A stretch of DNA of 35,372 nt from Betaproteobacteria bacterium. GTDB taxonomy: Bacteria > Pseudomonadota > Gammaproteobacteria > Burkholderiales > Burkholderiaceae_C. The position numbers and the translations under genes were made by a program. The notes under the pieces are model-generated. The model was not told where the DNA came from. It did no database searches and saw only the letters and a program-made list of their open reading frames with translations. Positions 23,614 to 32,114 of the stretch are shown in pieces. Where the stretch lies: contig JANXSZ010000057.1 of the NCBI GenBank assembly GCA_025356445.1, positions 1 through 35,372 on the forward strand, given 5' to 3'. How positions within the stretch are numbered: position 1 is the first letter of the stretch; every line of letters starts with the position of its first letter.

Positions 23614-25290
23614 ATGTGGAATTTGTTTCAGTGGCAGTCACTTAAGACGCGTATCACGCTCTACTGCCTCGGTATTTTTCTGGTCGGCCTTTGGTCATTG
23701 GCTTTTTATGCCAGTGGAATGTTGCGTGGTGACATGCAGCGTTTGCTGGGGGATCAGCAGTTTTCTACCGTGTCTTTCATGGTGGCCCAGGTTAACCAGG
23801 ATCTGGAAGACCGTTTACAGGTGCTGGAGAAGGTCGCGTCCAAAATCAGCCCCACCTTGCTTGCTGACCCTGCCGCCTTGCAGGCTTTTTTGAGTGATCG
23901 TCTGTTGCTGCAAGACTCGTTCAATGGAGGCGTCATCGCCTACAGCCTTGAGGGCACGGCCATCGCTGAGATTCCGCTTGCCGCTGGCCGGGTGGGCGCT
24001 AACCACCGCGAGCGTGACTACCTGGTCAGCGCGCTCGAACACGACAAAGCCATGGTGGGTCAAACCGTCATCAGCGCAGCCCCTGCGATGACGTTTTTTG
24101 CCATAGCGGCGCCCGTTCACGATGAGCGGGGCAAGGTGATCGGCGCAATCGCGGGTGTTACCAACCTGGAAATCCCCAGCTTTTTGACGAAAATCACCAA
24201 CCACACCTACGGTCAAACCGGTAATTATTTTCTGATGGCTTCGCGCTACCGGATGATCGTGGCCACCTCTGACCAGGAGCGTTTGATGGAGGTGTTGCCC
24301 GCAGCCGGCATCAGCCCGTGGATTGACCGTTTTGTGCAGGGGTTCAATGGCTCGGTGGTGACGGTCAATCCCCATGGCCATGAGGTGCTGGTGTCCGTCA
24401 AGCAAATTCCTTTGGCCGGGTGGTATGCCTCGGTCACACTCGCCAGTGACGAAGCTTTTGAGCCGATTCGCGCGATGCAGTTGCGCATGCTGCTGGCCAC
24501 GGTGTTGTTGACGTTACTCGCGGGGGGCGCCACATGGTGGATGCTGCGGCGGCAACTCTCGCCCATGTTGGCCGCCGTGAACACGTTGGCCAGTCTCTCC
24601 GACCCAACCCAGCCAGTGCAGCGCTTGGCCATCACCCGTAACGATGAAATCGGTGATTTGATCGGCGGGTTTAACCACCTGCTGGACACCTTGAGCCAGC
24701 GGGAAGAGCAGGTACGCCAGCTGGCGTTTTACGATCCGCTTACCCAATTGCCCAACCGCCGCCTGCTCAATGACCGCCTGAGCCAAGCCATGGCGGCGAC
24801 CCGGCGCAGCGATTGCCATGGGGCGCTGATGTTTTTGGATCTGGATAATTTCAAACCACTGAACGATGTCCATGGCCATGCGGTGGGTGATTTGCTGCTG
24901 ATGGAGACGGCTGCCCGGCTGCGGCAATGCGTGCGTGAGATTGATACCGTGTCTCGTTTTGGTGGCGATGAGTTTGTGGTGATGCTCAGCGATTTGAGTA
25001 CCGACACGGCGACGGCTACAGCGGAGGCTCTGGGCATTGCCGAAAAAATCCATACGGCATTGGCCGCGTCTTATCTGCTTCCCCTTCCCCTTCCCTCCAA
25101 AGCGTTGCCTGCTGGCGCGCTGCAGGAGGTGAAAGTGGTTGAGCACCACTGCACTGCCAGCATCGGCGTGATCGTGTTCAGCAGTCTGGACGCGAGCCAG
25201 GATGAGATCCTCAAATCGGCAGATGCGGCCATGTACCAAGCCAAAGACGCTGGGCGCAATACCATTCAGTTTTTCACTGCCCCTGTTTGA
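23614..25290 (+). CDS. Membrane diguanylate cyclase with periplasmic Cache-like sensor
   Basis: 558 residues from ATG 23614; a TTG 54 bases upstream is in frame but less likely. Domain order: transmembrane helix 1 (about 14-34), a ~255-residue periplasmic dCACHE-like sensor (with LVSALEHDKAMVGQ and GNYFLMASRYRMI segments), transmembrane helix 2 (about 292-311), a HAMP-like linker, and a C-terminal GGDEF domain. The active-site motif is intact, GGDEF at 450-454, and an inhibitory I-site RxxD (Arg441-Asp444) lies five residues before it. It should make cyclic-di-GMP in response to a small periplasmic ligand, and be subject to product inhibition. It may respond to the acid taken up by the neighbouring catabolic genes. 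Confidence 0.9.
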   Translation: MWNLFQWQSLKTRITLYCLGIFLVGLWSLAFYASGMLRGDMQRLLGDQQFSTVSFMVAQVNQDLEDRLQVLEKVASKISPTLLADPAALQAFLSDRLLLQDSFNGGVIAYSLEGTAIAEIPLAAGRVGANHRERDYLVSALEHDKAMVGQTVISAAPAMTFFAIAAPVHDERGKVIGAIAGVTNLEIPSFLTKITNHTYGQTGNYFLMASRYRMIVATSDQERLMEVLPAAGISPWIDRFVQGFNGSVVTVNPHGHEVLVSVKQIPLAGWYASVTLASDEAFEPIRAMQLRMLLATVLLTLLAGGATWWMLRRQLSPMLAAVNTLASLSDPTQPVQRLAITRNDEIGDLIGGFNHLLDTLSQREEQVRQLAFYDPLTQLPNRRLLNDRLSQAMAATRRSDCHGALMFLDLDNFKPLNDVHGHAVGDLLLMETAARLRQCVREIDTVSRFGGDEFVVMLSDLSTDTATATAEALGIAEKIHTALAASYLLPLPLPSKALPAGALQEVKVVEHHCTASIGVIVFSSLDASQDEILKSADAAMYQAKDAGRNTIQFFTAPV

Positions 25291-25356
25291 TTTGTCACCT
25301 GCGGGGCACCGCATCCCGTCCCGCACTCCGATACTCCCGGCCACAAGGAGCTTTCA

Positions 25357-26127
25357 ATGGACATTCGTAACAAAGTAGCCATCGTCACCGGTGGTGCCAG
25401 CGGTATCGGCACGGGCATTGCCAAGCGTTTTGCGGCTGAGGGTGCACGCGGCATCGTCGTGGCCGACATCAACCTGGCGCGAGCACAGGGCGTGGCCCGT
25501 GAGATTGGCGATACCGCCATGGCCGTGCGCTGTGACGTGAGCCAAGAGGCGGATATTCAGGCGCTGGTGGCCGCTACCGTTGAGCGTTTTGGTCAGGTGG
25601 ATATTTACATCTCCAATGCCGGCATCCTTGGGCGTGTGGGCGGCTTTGAGCTGGAAGACCCGCTGTGGGAAAGCATGTGGCACATCCACGGTATGGCCCA
25701 TGTGTGGGCCGCGCGAGCCGTGGTTCCTGAGATGGTGGCGCGTGGTGAGGGCTATTTTCTCGTCACTGCTTCAGCAGCGGGCTTGCTGACCATTGTGGAA
25801 TCCGCTCCCTACGCCGTGACCAAGCACGCTGCGGTGGCCTTTGCCGAATGGCTGCGCGTGGCCTATGGCCGCAAGGGCGTGCGGGTGTCGTGCCTGTGCC
25901 CGCAGTCTGTGCAGACCGACATGGTGACAGGCGATGGTGGTTCAGCCGGGCATGATGGCATTTTGACGCCCGAGCAGGTGGCGGCTGAGGTGGTCAGCAC
26001 CATGGCGGATGAGACGTTTTTGGTCTTGCCGCACCCCGAGGTGCTGCAGTATTTCCGCAACAAAGGTCAAGACTATGACCGTTGGATTGGTGGACTGCAA
26101 AAACTGCACGCCAAGCATTCACGGTAA
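25357..26127 (+). CDS. Short-chain dehydrogenase/reductase
   Basis: 256 residues; AAGGAGC precedes the ATG. Classical SDR with VTGGASGIGTGIA, SNAGILG, a catalytic Ser region LVTASAAG, and YAVTK. The adjacent KHAAVAFAEWLRVAYG and CPQSVQTDM are typical of NAD(P)-dependent alcohol dehydrogenases of this superfamily. Substrate unknown. It follows the diguanylate cyclase on the same strand and ends 95 bases before the convergent LysR gene. It might oxidise a 3-hydroxyacyl-CoA or an alcohol in the pathway upstream, or be independent of it. Confidence 0.87.
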   Translation: MDIRNKVAIVTGGASGIGTGIAKRFAAEGARGIVVADINLARAQGVAREIGDTAMAVRCDVSQEADIQALVAATVERFGQVDIYISNAGILGRVGGFELEDPLWESMWHIHGMAHVWAARAVVPEMVARGEGYFLVTASAAGLLTIVESAPYAVTKHAAVAFAEWLRVAYGRKGVRVSCLCPQSVQTDMVTGDGGSAGHDGILTPEQVAAEVVSTMADETFLVLPHPEVLQYFRNKGQDYDRWIGGLQKLHAKHSR

Positions 26128-26174
26128 GAAAACAGCAGGGGGAATAGCAAGAAAAATAGCAAAAAATAAGCCAT

Positions 26175-26219
26175 TTATGCAATGCTGGTGGGCATAATTA
26201 GCTCACTTTTTAGGAGCTA
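26175..26219. terminator. Two small hairpins between convergent genes, possible terminator region
   Basis: TTATGC (26175-26180) pairs with GCATAA (26192-26197), and TAGCTC (26199-26204) with GAGCTA (26214-26219). The second hairpin ends just before the LysR stop. Neither has a clear T-run on either strand, so termination is only a possibility. The rest of the 26128-26222 gap is A-rich with no other visible element. Confidence 0.35.
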
Positions 26220-26222
26220 AAT

Positions 26223-27152
26223 TCAACTTGACAAGGCCGTGGGGTTGCTGCTGTCGGCGTGAGGGGAGTAGTACCCGCACAGCGTTTCCATCAAGCTTTG
26301 TGCATAGCCCGGCAGCGCGGCCTGTTCCCTCACCAGAATGTAGCGTTCACGCACGCTCCACGCATCGGTCAAGCGCACCAGTGCCAGATTCATGCTCTCG
26401 CGGTAGCGCCCCGCTGCGCTTTCGGGCACGATGCCAATGCCCACACCGGCACCGATCATCCGGCACATGGCGTCAAAGCTGCTGAGCTGGATGCGCAGCT
26501 TCAGTGGCTTGCCCAGCTTTTCGGTGACTTGCGCCAAAAAGGTTTGCAGCGTACTGCCCTGGTTCATGCCCACGGCATCTTCGTCCAGCGTGTCAGCAAA
26601 GGCGATGCTGCTGCGGCTCGCGAACGGGTGGTTTTGTGCGGTAACCAGCACCAGCCTGTCGGTACTGAAGTGGATGGCTTGCAGGCCCAATGTGTCGACT
26701 TGCCCTGCCACGATACCGATATCAGCCCGGCCGTCCAGCACGCCCCGGGCGATCTCAGCGTTCGGTTTTTCCTGAAGGTCAATGTTCACACGTGGGTTGG
26801 CTGTGAGGAAGGGCGGCAGGATGTCGGGTAAGAAATCGGTGACCGCCGTGGTGTTGGCAAACACGCGCAGATGGCCTCGCATACCGTCGCCGTAATCTTG
26901 TAAATCGCGGTTCAATTGGTCAACTTGGCGTAACACCCCACGCGCATGGTGCAAAAAGGCTTCTCCTGGTGATGTGAGGCGAACACCACGCGCTTCGCGG
27001 AACAGCAGTGGCAGTCCCGACTGGGCTTCCAGCGCCTTGATGCGGGCGCTGGCGGCGGCCAGCGACAGGTGCTGGGCGAGGGCGGCTCGGGTCAGGTTGC
27101 GTTCTTCGGCTGTGCGCACGAAGAGGCGTAAATCGGTCAAGTCGAAGTGCAT
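26223..27152 (-). CDS. LysR-family transcriptional regulator
   Basis: 309 residues from ATG 27152; the frame is open upstream, but the first 106 residues of that reading are not LysR-like. N-terminal winged helix-turn-helix: LTDLRLFVRTAEERNLTRAA, LSLAAASARIKALE, GVRLTSPGEAFL. The rest is a LysR substrate domain with two Rossmann-like lobes (DFLPDILPPFL, ADIGIVAG, GVGIGIVPES). It is read away from the HTD2-like hydratase gene, with a 114-base shared intergenic region, the usual arrangement for a LysR activator and its target operon. It most likely controls the 27267-33163 genes in response to a pathway intermediate. Confidence 0.92.
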   Translation of the reverse strand: MHFDLTDLRLFVRTAEERNLTRAALAQHLSLAAASARIKALEAQSGLPLLFREARGVRLTSPGEAFLHHARGVLRQVDQLNRDLQDYGDGMRGHLRVFANTTAVTDFLPDILPPFLTANPRVNIDLQEKPNAEIARGVLDGRADIGIVAGQVDTLGLQAIHFSTDRLVLVTAQNHPFASRSSIAFADTLDEDAVGMNQGSTLQTFLAQVTEKLGKPLKLRIQLSSFDAMCRMIGAGVGIGIVPESAAGRYRESMNLALVRLTDAWSVRERYILVREQAALPGYAQSLMETLCGYYSPHADSSNPTALSS

Positions 27153-27171
27153 GGCTGATGTTAAACCTGTG

Positions 27172-27219
27172 TTGCTGAGTCTTTGCTGAGACTTCGATAA
27201 AACAAAAGCCTTGCTTTTG
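27172..27219. promoter_or_regulatory. Candidate LysR operator region between divergent genes
   Basis: A perfect palindrome CAAAAGC-ctt-GCTTTTG spans 27203-27219. TTGCTGAG also occurs twice, at 27172-27179 and 27183-27190, with an 11-base period that places both copies on the same face of the helix. Both lie in the 114 bases between the LysR gene and its divergent neighbour, where LysR proteins normally bind. Confidence 0.5.
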
Positions 27220-27266
27220 AAATCAGTGATGGTGCCAGCCCTTTTTCTGTCCCATGATGTTGGGCT

Positions 27267-28208
27267 ATGACCTCTGACACAAACGCTGATAAAGCGCCAA
27301 ATACCCGCACCCTTGATCCCGCCACGCTCGCCCATCTGCAAAGCTGGGTCGGCAAGACCGAAACGCTCACCGACACCATCACTCCAGCCCCTCTGCGGGC
27401 CTTGAGTGCGACGCTGGACCGTGACGATGCAGCGCCCGTGCATGGCACACCGCTGCCCCCACTGTGGCATTGGCTGTACTTTTTACCCCAAGCCCGCCAA
27501 AGCGACATCGGCGCAGATGGCCATCCCACACGTGGTGGCTTTCTGCCACCTGTGCCCTTGCCACGCCGCATGTGGGCCGGCGGGCGGCTGCACTGGGAGA
27601 CGGCGAACCCGCTGCGGGTGGGTGACGAGGTGCGGCGCACGTCCACCATCGCCTCGGTCACGCACAAAGCCGGGCGCACCGGGGACTTGCTGTTTGTGCG
27701 GGTTCAACATGAAGTCCATAACGCGGGTGGCCTCGCACTGACCGAAGAGCACGACATCGTTTACCGCGCCGCTGCCCTGCCCAGCGATCCGGTGCCGCAG
27801 CCCGAAGCTGTGAAGAAAAACGCCGCCTGGCAGCGCGAGTTGGTGCCCGATGACGTGCTGCTGTTTCGCTACTCCGCGCTCACCTTCAATGGTCACCGCA
27901 TCCACTACGACCGCCACTACGTGACCGAAGTTGAAGGCTATCCGGGCCTGATCGTCCACGGGCCCTTGATTGCCACGCTGCTGGTGGATTTGGCCCGCCG
28001 CCAGATGCCTGGCGCGGTATTCCAAAAGTTCGACTTCAAAGCCGTGCGCCCCACCTTCGCCGCCGTCGACGTGCAGCCTTTGCGCGTCAACGGTCAACCC
28101 GAAGCACCGCGCCTGAACGCGTCGGCTGACGGCAAAACGTCTGTCCGGCTGTGGGCCGAAGACCATGAAGGCTGGTTGACGATGCAGGCCACAGCCGAAC
28201 TCGTTTAA
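27267..28208 (+). CDS. HTD2-like MaoC-family hydratase (mesaconyl-C4-CoA hydratase/itaconyl-CoA hydratase type)
   Basis: 313 residues, a double-hotdog protein. The N-terminal half has PPLWHWLYFLPQARQSDIG and GGFLPPVPLPRRMWAGG, hallmarks of this group. The C-terminal half has the active-site strand FRYSALTFNGHRIHYD and GLIVHGPLIATLL, with Asn and His at the usual hydratase positions. Relatives hydrate branched unsaturated dicarboxyl-CoA esters, such as mesaconyl-C4-CoA and itaconyl-CoA. It starts the second operon, opposite the LysR gene, and is followed by an acyl-CoA dehydrogenase and a CoA-transferase. The set suggests dehydrogenation and then hydration of a CoA-activated branched or dicarboxylic acid. 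Confidence 0.85.
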   Translation: MTSDTNADKAPNTRTLDPATLAHLQSWVGKTETLTDTITPAPLRALSATLDRDDAAPVHGTPLPPLWHWLYFLPQARQSDIGADGHPTRGGFLPPVPLPRRMWAGGRLHWETANPLRVGDEVRRTSTIASVTHKAGRTGDLLFVRVQHEVHNAGGLALTEEHDIVYRAAALPSDPVPQPEAVKKNAAWQRELVPDDVLLFRYSALTFNGHRIHYDRHYVTEVEGYPGLIVHGPLIATLLVDLARRQMPGAVFQKFDFKAVRPTFAAVDVQPLRVNGQPEAPRLNASADGKTSVRLWAEDHEGWLTMQATAELV

Positions 28209-28265
28209 AGCACCACACCACGCCGAAACATCACCACACCAAAAACCTTTCTGGAGACCTCACCC

Positions 28266-29429
28266 GTGATCAAAACTACCCCTGACAAGTACCAAGACAT
28301 CCGCGATGCTGTGCGCGACCTGTGCAAGGCTTTTCCTGATGAATACCACCGCAAAATCGACCAAGCCCGCGTCTACCCTGAAGCTTTCGTCGATGCGCTG
28401 ACCCAGGCTGGCTGGCTGGCGGCACTGATTCCCCAGGCCTATGGCGGCTCAGGCCTGGGGCTCACTGAAGCCTCGGTCATCATGGAAGAAATCAACCGGG
28501 CTGGTGGTAATTCGGGTGCCTGCCACGGTCAGATGTACAACATGGGCACGCTGCTGCGCCATGGCTCTGAGGCGCAAAAGGCGCTGTACCTGCCCAAAAT
28601 CGCCTCGGGTGAATGGCGTTTGCAGGCCATGGGTGTGACGGAGCCCACCACCGGCACCGACACCACGAAAATCAAAACCACAGCGGTCAAAAAGGACGGC
28701 CGCTACGTCATCAACGGCCAAAAGGTGTGGATCTCCCGCGTGCAACATTCCGACTGGATGATCTTGCTGGCCCGCACCACACCGCTGGCCGAAGTCACCA
28801 AAAAGACCGAAGGCATGTCGATTTTCATGGTCGATTTGCGTGCGGCTGAAAAGTCGGGTCTCACCGTGCGCCCCATCCTCAACATGGTGAACCACGAGAC
28901 GAACGAACTGTTTTTTGAAAACCTGGAAATCCCCGAAGAAAACCTGATCGGTGTGGAGGGCCAGGGTTTTAAATACATCCTTGATGGCCTGAACGCCGAG
29001 CGCACCTTGATCGCCGCCGAATGCATTGGCGACGGCTACTGGTTCCTCGACCGGGTGACGGCCTACGTCAAAGACCGCGTGGTTTTTGGCCGCCCCATCG
29101 GTCAAAACCAGGGTGTGCAGTTCCCGATTGCCGATGCCTACATCGAGGTGGAAGCGGCCAACCTGATGCGCTACAAAGCCTGCGAGCTGTTCGACGCCCA
29201 CCAGCCCTGCGGTGCGCAAGCCAACATGGCGAAATACCTGGCCGCCAAAGCCAGCTGGGAAGCGGCGAACGCGTGCATCCAGTTCCATGGCGGCTTTGGC
29301 TTTGCCTGCGAATACGACGTGGAGCGCAAGTTCCGCGAGACACGGCTGTACCAAGTCGCCCCGGTGTCCACGAACATGATTTATTCGTACATCGCCGAGC
29401 ACATCCTTGAGTTGCCGAGGTCGTTTTAA
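28266..29429 (+). CDS. Acyl-CoA dehydrogenase with relocated catalytic glutamate
   Basis: 387 residues from a GTG start, supported by CTGGAGA ten bases upstream. The fold is complete (TEPTTGTDTTKIKT, INGQKVWIS, GRPIGQNQGVQFPIA, QFHGGFGFACEYDVERK). The C-terminal catalytic loop does not read YEGTS but YQVAPVSTNM, so the usual Glu is absent. Glu245 in GLNAERTLIA lines up with the isovaleryl-CoA/LCAD-type base. The enzyme is therefore probably active with an alternative base, and likely prefers a branched or otherwise unusual acyl-CoA. The stop overlaps the next ATG (TAATG). It sits between a hydratase and a CoA-transferase, consistent with the second step after CoA transfer. Confidence 0.88.
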   Translation: MIKTTPDKYQDIRDAVRDLCKAFPDEYHRKIDQARVYPEAFVDALTQAGWLAALIPQAYGGSGLGLTEASVIMEEINRAGGNSGACHGQMYNMGTLLRHGSEAQKALYLPKIASGEWRLQAMGVTEPTTGTDTTKIKTTAVKKDGRYVINGQKVWISRVQHSDWMILLARTTPLAEVTKKTEGMSIFMVDLRAAEKSGLTVRPILNMVNHETNELFFENLEIPEENLIGVEGQGFKYILDGLNAERTLIAAECIGDGYWFLDRVTAYVKDRVVFGRPIGQNQGVQFPIADAYIEVEAANLMRYKACELFDAHQPCGAQANMAKYLAAKASWEAANACIQFHGGFGFACEYDVERKFRETRLYQVAPVSTNMIYSYIAEHILELPRSF

Positions 29430-30622
29430 TGGCTAACTCTTCCATTCGTCCTTTGGATGGCATCACGGTCGTTTCCCTTGAGCACGCCATTGCCGCACCC
29501 TTTTGTACCCGTCAACTCGCTGATCTCGGTGCCCGCGTCATCAAGGTCGAGCGTCCAGGCGTGGGTGACTTTGCCCGCGCCTATGACCAGCGGGTGCACG
29601 GTGAGGCTTCGCATTTCGTCTGGGTCAACCGCTCGAAGGAAAGCCTGACGCTCGATTTGAAGCAGCCTGCCGCTTTAGGTGTCTTGCTGGACATCATCGC
29701 CAGCGCTGATGTGCTGGTGCAAAACTTGGCACCCGGTGCCGCCGCACGCATGGGCTTGGGTTACGAGACGCTGCACGCTGCCCATCCCAAGCTCATCGTC
29801 TGTGATATTTCAGGCTACGGCGAAGACGGCCCCTACCGCGACAAAAAAGCCTATGACCTGCTGATCCAGAGCGAGGCGGGTTTCCTGAGCGTCACCGGCA
29901 CGCCCGACGATCCCAGCAAAGCCGGTAACTCGATTGCCGACATTGCAGCGGGCATGTACGCCTACACCAACATCCTCTGCGCCTTGCTGCTGCGCGGGCG
30001 CACCGGGGAGGGCAGCCACATTGACGTGTCGATGCTAGAGTCTCTTGGGGAATGGATGGGCTACCCCATGTACTACGCTTTCGAGGGCGCGGCCCCGCCA
30101 CCCCGCTCCGCCGCTGCCCACGCCACCATCTACCCCTACGGCCCGTTCCCTGCGGGCGATGGTGGCACGGTGATGCTGGGCTTGCAAAACGAGCGCGAAT
30201 GGCGGGTGTTTTGCGATGTGGTGCTTTTGGATGCCGCCCTCGCCACCGATGCCCGCTTCGACAGCAATGCCCGCCGCAACGCCAACCGTGAGCCGCTGAA
30301 AGCCCAAATCATCGCCACCTTCAGCACGCTCACGACAGCCGAAGTGCTGGCCCGTCTGGATGCGGCTCAAATCGCCAACGCCCGCATGAACGACATGGCC
30401 GGTCTGTGGGCACACCCACAGTTGCAGGCCCGTGGCCGCTGGCAAACGGTGGGCAGCCCCGCCGGAGACATCCCCGCGCTGCTGCCCCCAGGGCGCAACA
30501 GCAGCTTTGACTACCGCATGGATGCCGTGCCCGCCGTGGGCCAGCACACCGAGGCCATTTTGCGGGAGTGGGGGCGCGATGCGTCGGCCATTGCCGCACT
30601 GCGAGCGACTAAGGCCATTTGA
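29429..30622 (+). CDS. Family III CoA-transferase (CaiB/BaiF)
   Basis: 397 residues, start overlapping the dehydrogenase stop. Family features: GITVVSLEHAIAAPFCTRQL, GARVIKVERPGVGDFAR, LVQNLAPGAAARMGLGY, SGYGEDGPYRDKKAYD with the catalytic Asp in AYDLLIQSEAG, and GEGSHIDVSMLES. Relatives include succinyl-CoA:mesaconate, itaconate and citramalate CoA-transferases, which fits the mesaconyl-C4-CoA hydratase-like protein in this operon. It would activate the carboxylate with CoA from succinyl-CoA or acetyl-CoA. No ligase is present in this operon, so this is its probable activation step. Confidence 0.9.
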   Translation: MANSSIRPLDGITVVSLEHAIAAPFCTRQLADLGARVIKVERPGVGDFARAYDQRVHGEASHFVWVNRSKESLTLDLKQPAALGVLLDIIASADVLVQNLAPGAAARMGLGYETLHAAHPKLIVCDISGYGEDGPYRDKKAYDLLIQSEAGFLSVTGTPDDPSKAGNSIADIAAGMYAYTNILCALLLRGRTGEGSHIDVSMLESLGEWMGYPMYYAFEGAAPPPRSAAAHATIYPYGPFPAGDGGTVMLGLQNEREWRVFCDVVLLDAALATDARFDSNARRNANREPLKAQIIATFSTLTTAEVLARLDAAQIANARMNDMAGLWAHPQLQARGRWQTVGSPAGDIPALLPPGRNSSFDYRMDAVPAVGQHTEAILREWGRDASAIAALRATKAI

Positions 30623-30660
30623 GATGTTGGCGTGAGTTAATTTAAATTTGCTATTTATTT

Positions 30661-30703
30661 AATAGCTGCTTATGCCCATCCAGTAAGCGCAAGCAGCCTT
30701 TTT
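30661..30703 (+). repeat. Palindromic intergenic repeat with terminator-like hairpin
   Basis: GCTGCTT (30665-30671) pairs with AAGCAGC (30691-30697) and is followed by five T (30699-30703), giving an intrinsic-terminator shape. It shares AATAGCTGCT and ATCCAGT with the 15319 repeat. It ends 10 bases before the MmgE/PrpD start, so it could reduce read-through into that gene. Confidence 0.65.
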
Positions 30704-30713
30704 GACTTGAAAG

Positions 30714-32114
30714 ATGACACCGATGAATCTGTCTGCCCAATCCTCTGCGTCTCCCACAGCCCAACTCGCCACCTTCGCGGCGCAACTGCGCTTTGCCGAT
30801 ATTCCCGCTTCAGTCGTCCGTAAAATCGAGGATTTGCTGGTGGACTGGTTCGGCTCCGCGCTGGCAGGCAAGGGGGCGCGCCCTGTCGAGACCATTGCCC
30901 GCTTTGCTGCCAGCATGGCCCCTGCGTACGCAGCAGACCATCCTGGCGCGGCTGAGGTGCTCATCAACCGCAGTTTCACCAGCCCGTATTTCGCAGCCAT
31001 GGTCAACGCTGCCGCCTCGCACGTGGCCGAGCAGGACGACGTTCACAACGGCTCGGTGTTCCACCCGGCCACAGTGGTGTTCCCGGTGGCCGTCGCGCTG
31101 GCGCAATCGCTGGGGCGCAGCGGGGCTGAGCTGCTGGCGGCCTCTGTCGCTGGCTACGAGGTGGGCATCCGCGTGGGCGAGTTTTTGGGCCGCTCGCACT
31201 ACAAAGTGTTCCACACCACCGGCACAGCAGGCACCTTGGCCGCAGCGGCCACTGCTGGCAGCTTGCTGCGGCTGGACGCCGCCCAAATGCAGCACGCGCT
31301 AGGCTCCGCAGGCACGCAATCTGCGGGGTTGTGGGAGTTTTTGCGTACCGCCGCTGACAGCAAACAGCTCCACACCGCCCACGCCGCAGCCGCCGGTCTG
31401 ATGTCCGCGATGCTCGCCCAAGACGGCTTCACCGGTGCCGCGCAAATCCTGGAAGGCCCGCAAGGCATGGCCGCAGGCATGTCCAGCGATGCGGACGCGG
31501 CCAAGTTGACGGCAGGCCTGGGTGTGCGCTGGGCGACGGCGGAGACCTCATTCAAATTCCATGCTTCGTGCCGCCATACCCACCCGGCGGCCGACGCACT
31601 TCTCAGTGTGATGCTGGCCCACGGCTTGAAGCCGGACGACCTGGAGCGCGTCGTCACCCACGTGCATCAGGGGGCGATCGACGTACTGGGGCCGGTCACA
31701 CACCCGTCTACCGTTCACCAAAGCAAGTTTTCCATGGGTACGGTGCTGGCCTTGGTTGCCCGGTTTGGTCATGCCGGTCTGGTCGAGTTTGAGCAGTATT
31801 TCGCTGACCCCAGCACCCAAAGCCTGCGCGACCGCATCAGCATGGTGCTGGACGCCGAAGTGGACGGTGCTTACCCCCAGCGCTGGATTGGCAAAGTCAC
31901 TGTGCATACCCGCGATGGCCGCGTCTTGGCAGGCCGAGTAGACGAACCCAAAGGCGACCCAGGCAACACCCTGAGCCGCGAAGAGTTGACTGCCAAGGCC
32001 CAGCGTTTAGCGGCGTTCAGCCACGGGGCAACAGCTGGTGAGGTAGGTGCAGCTTTGGCCAATCTGTGGCACATTGCGCAGGCGGACAGGGTAGGGCGAC
32101 TGCTCGCACCTTAA
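30714..32114 (+). CDS. MmgE/PrpD family protein (2-methylcitrate dehydratase/cis-aconitate decarboxylase-like)
   Basis: 466 residues from ATG 30714 (a second ATG at 30723). Family features: VAEQDDVHNGSVFHPATVVFP, the FHTTGTAGTLAAAA loop, LGSAGTQSAGLWEFL, and FKFHASCRHTHPAADALL in the second half. Members act on tri- and dicarboxylic acids: 2-methylcitrate dehydratase, cis-aconitate decarboxylase and epimerases of iminodisuccinate type. Which reaction applies here cannot be decided by eye. The neighbours (CoA-transferase, mesaconyl/itaconyl-type hydratase, Bug receptor) suggest it makes or converts a branched unsaturated acid such as itaconate or a homologue before CoA transfer. No clear ribosome-binding site is seen before the ATG. 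Confidence 0.87.
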   Translation: MTPMNLSAQSSASPTAQLATFAAQLRFADIPASVVRKIEDLLVDWFGSALAGKGARPVETIARFAASMAPAYAADHPGAAEVLINRSFTSPYFAAMVNAAASHVAEQDDVHNGSVFHPATVVFPVAVALAQSLGRSGAELLAASVAGYEVGIRVGEFLGRSHYKVFHTTGTAGTLAAAATAGSLLRLDAAQMQHALGSAGTQSAGLWEFLRTAADSKQLHTAHAAAAGLMSAMLAQDGFTGAAQILEGPQGMAAGMSSDADAAKLTAGLGVRWATAETSFKFHASCRHTHPAADALLSVMLAHGLKPDDLERVVTHVHQGAIDVLGPVTHPSTVHQSKFSMGTVLALVARFGHAGLVEFEQYFADPSTQSLRDRISMVLDAEVDGAYPQRWIGKVTVHTRDGRVLAGRVDEPKGDPGNTLSREELTAKAQRLAAFSHGATAGEVGAALANLWHIAQADRVGRLLAP

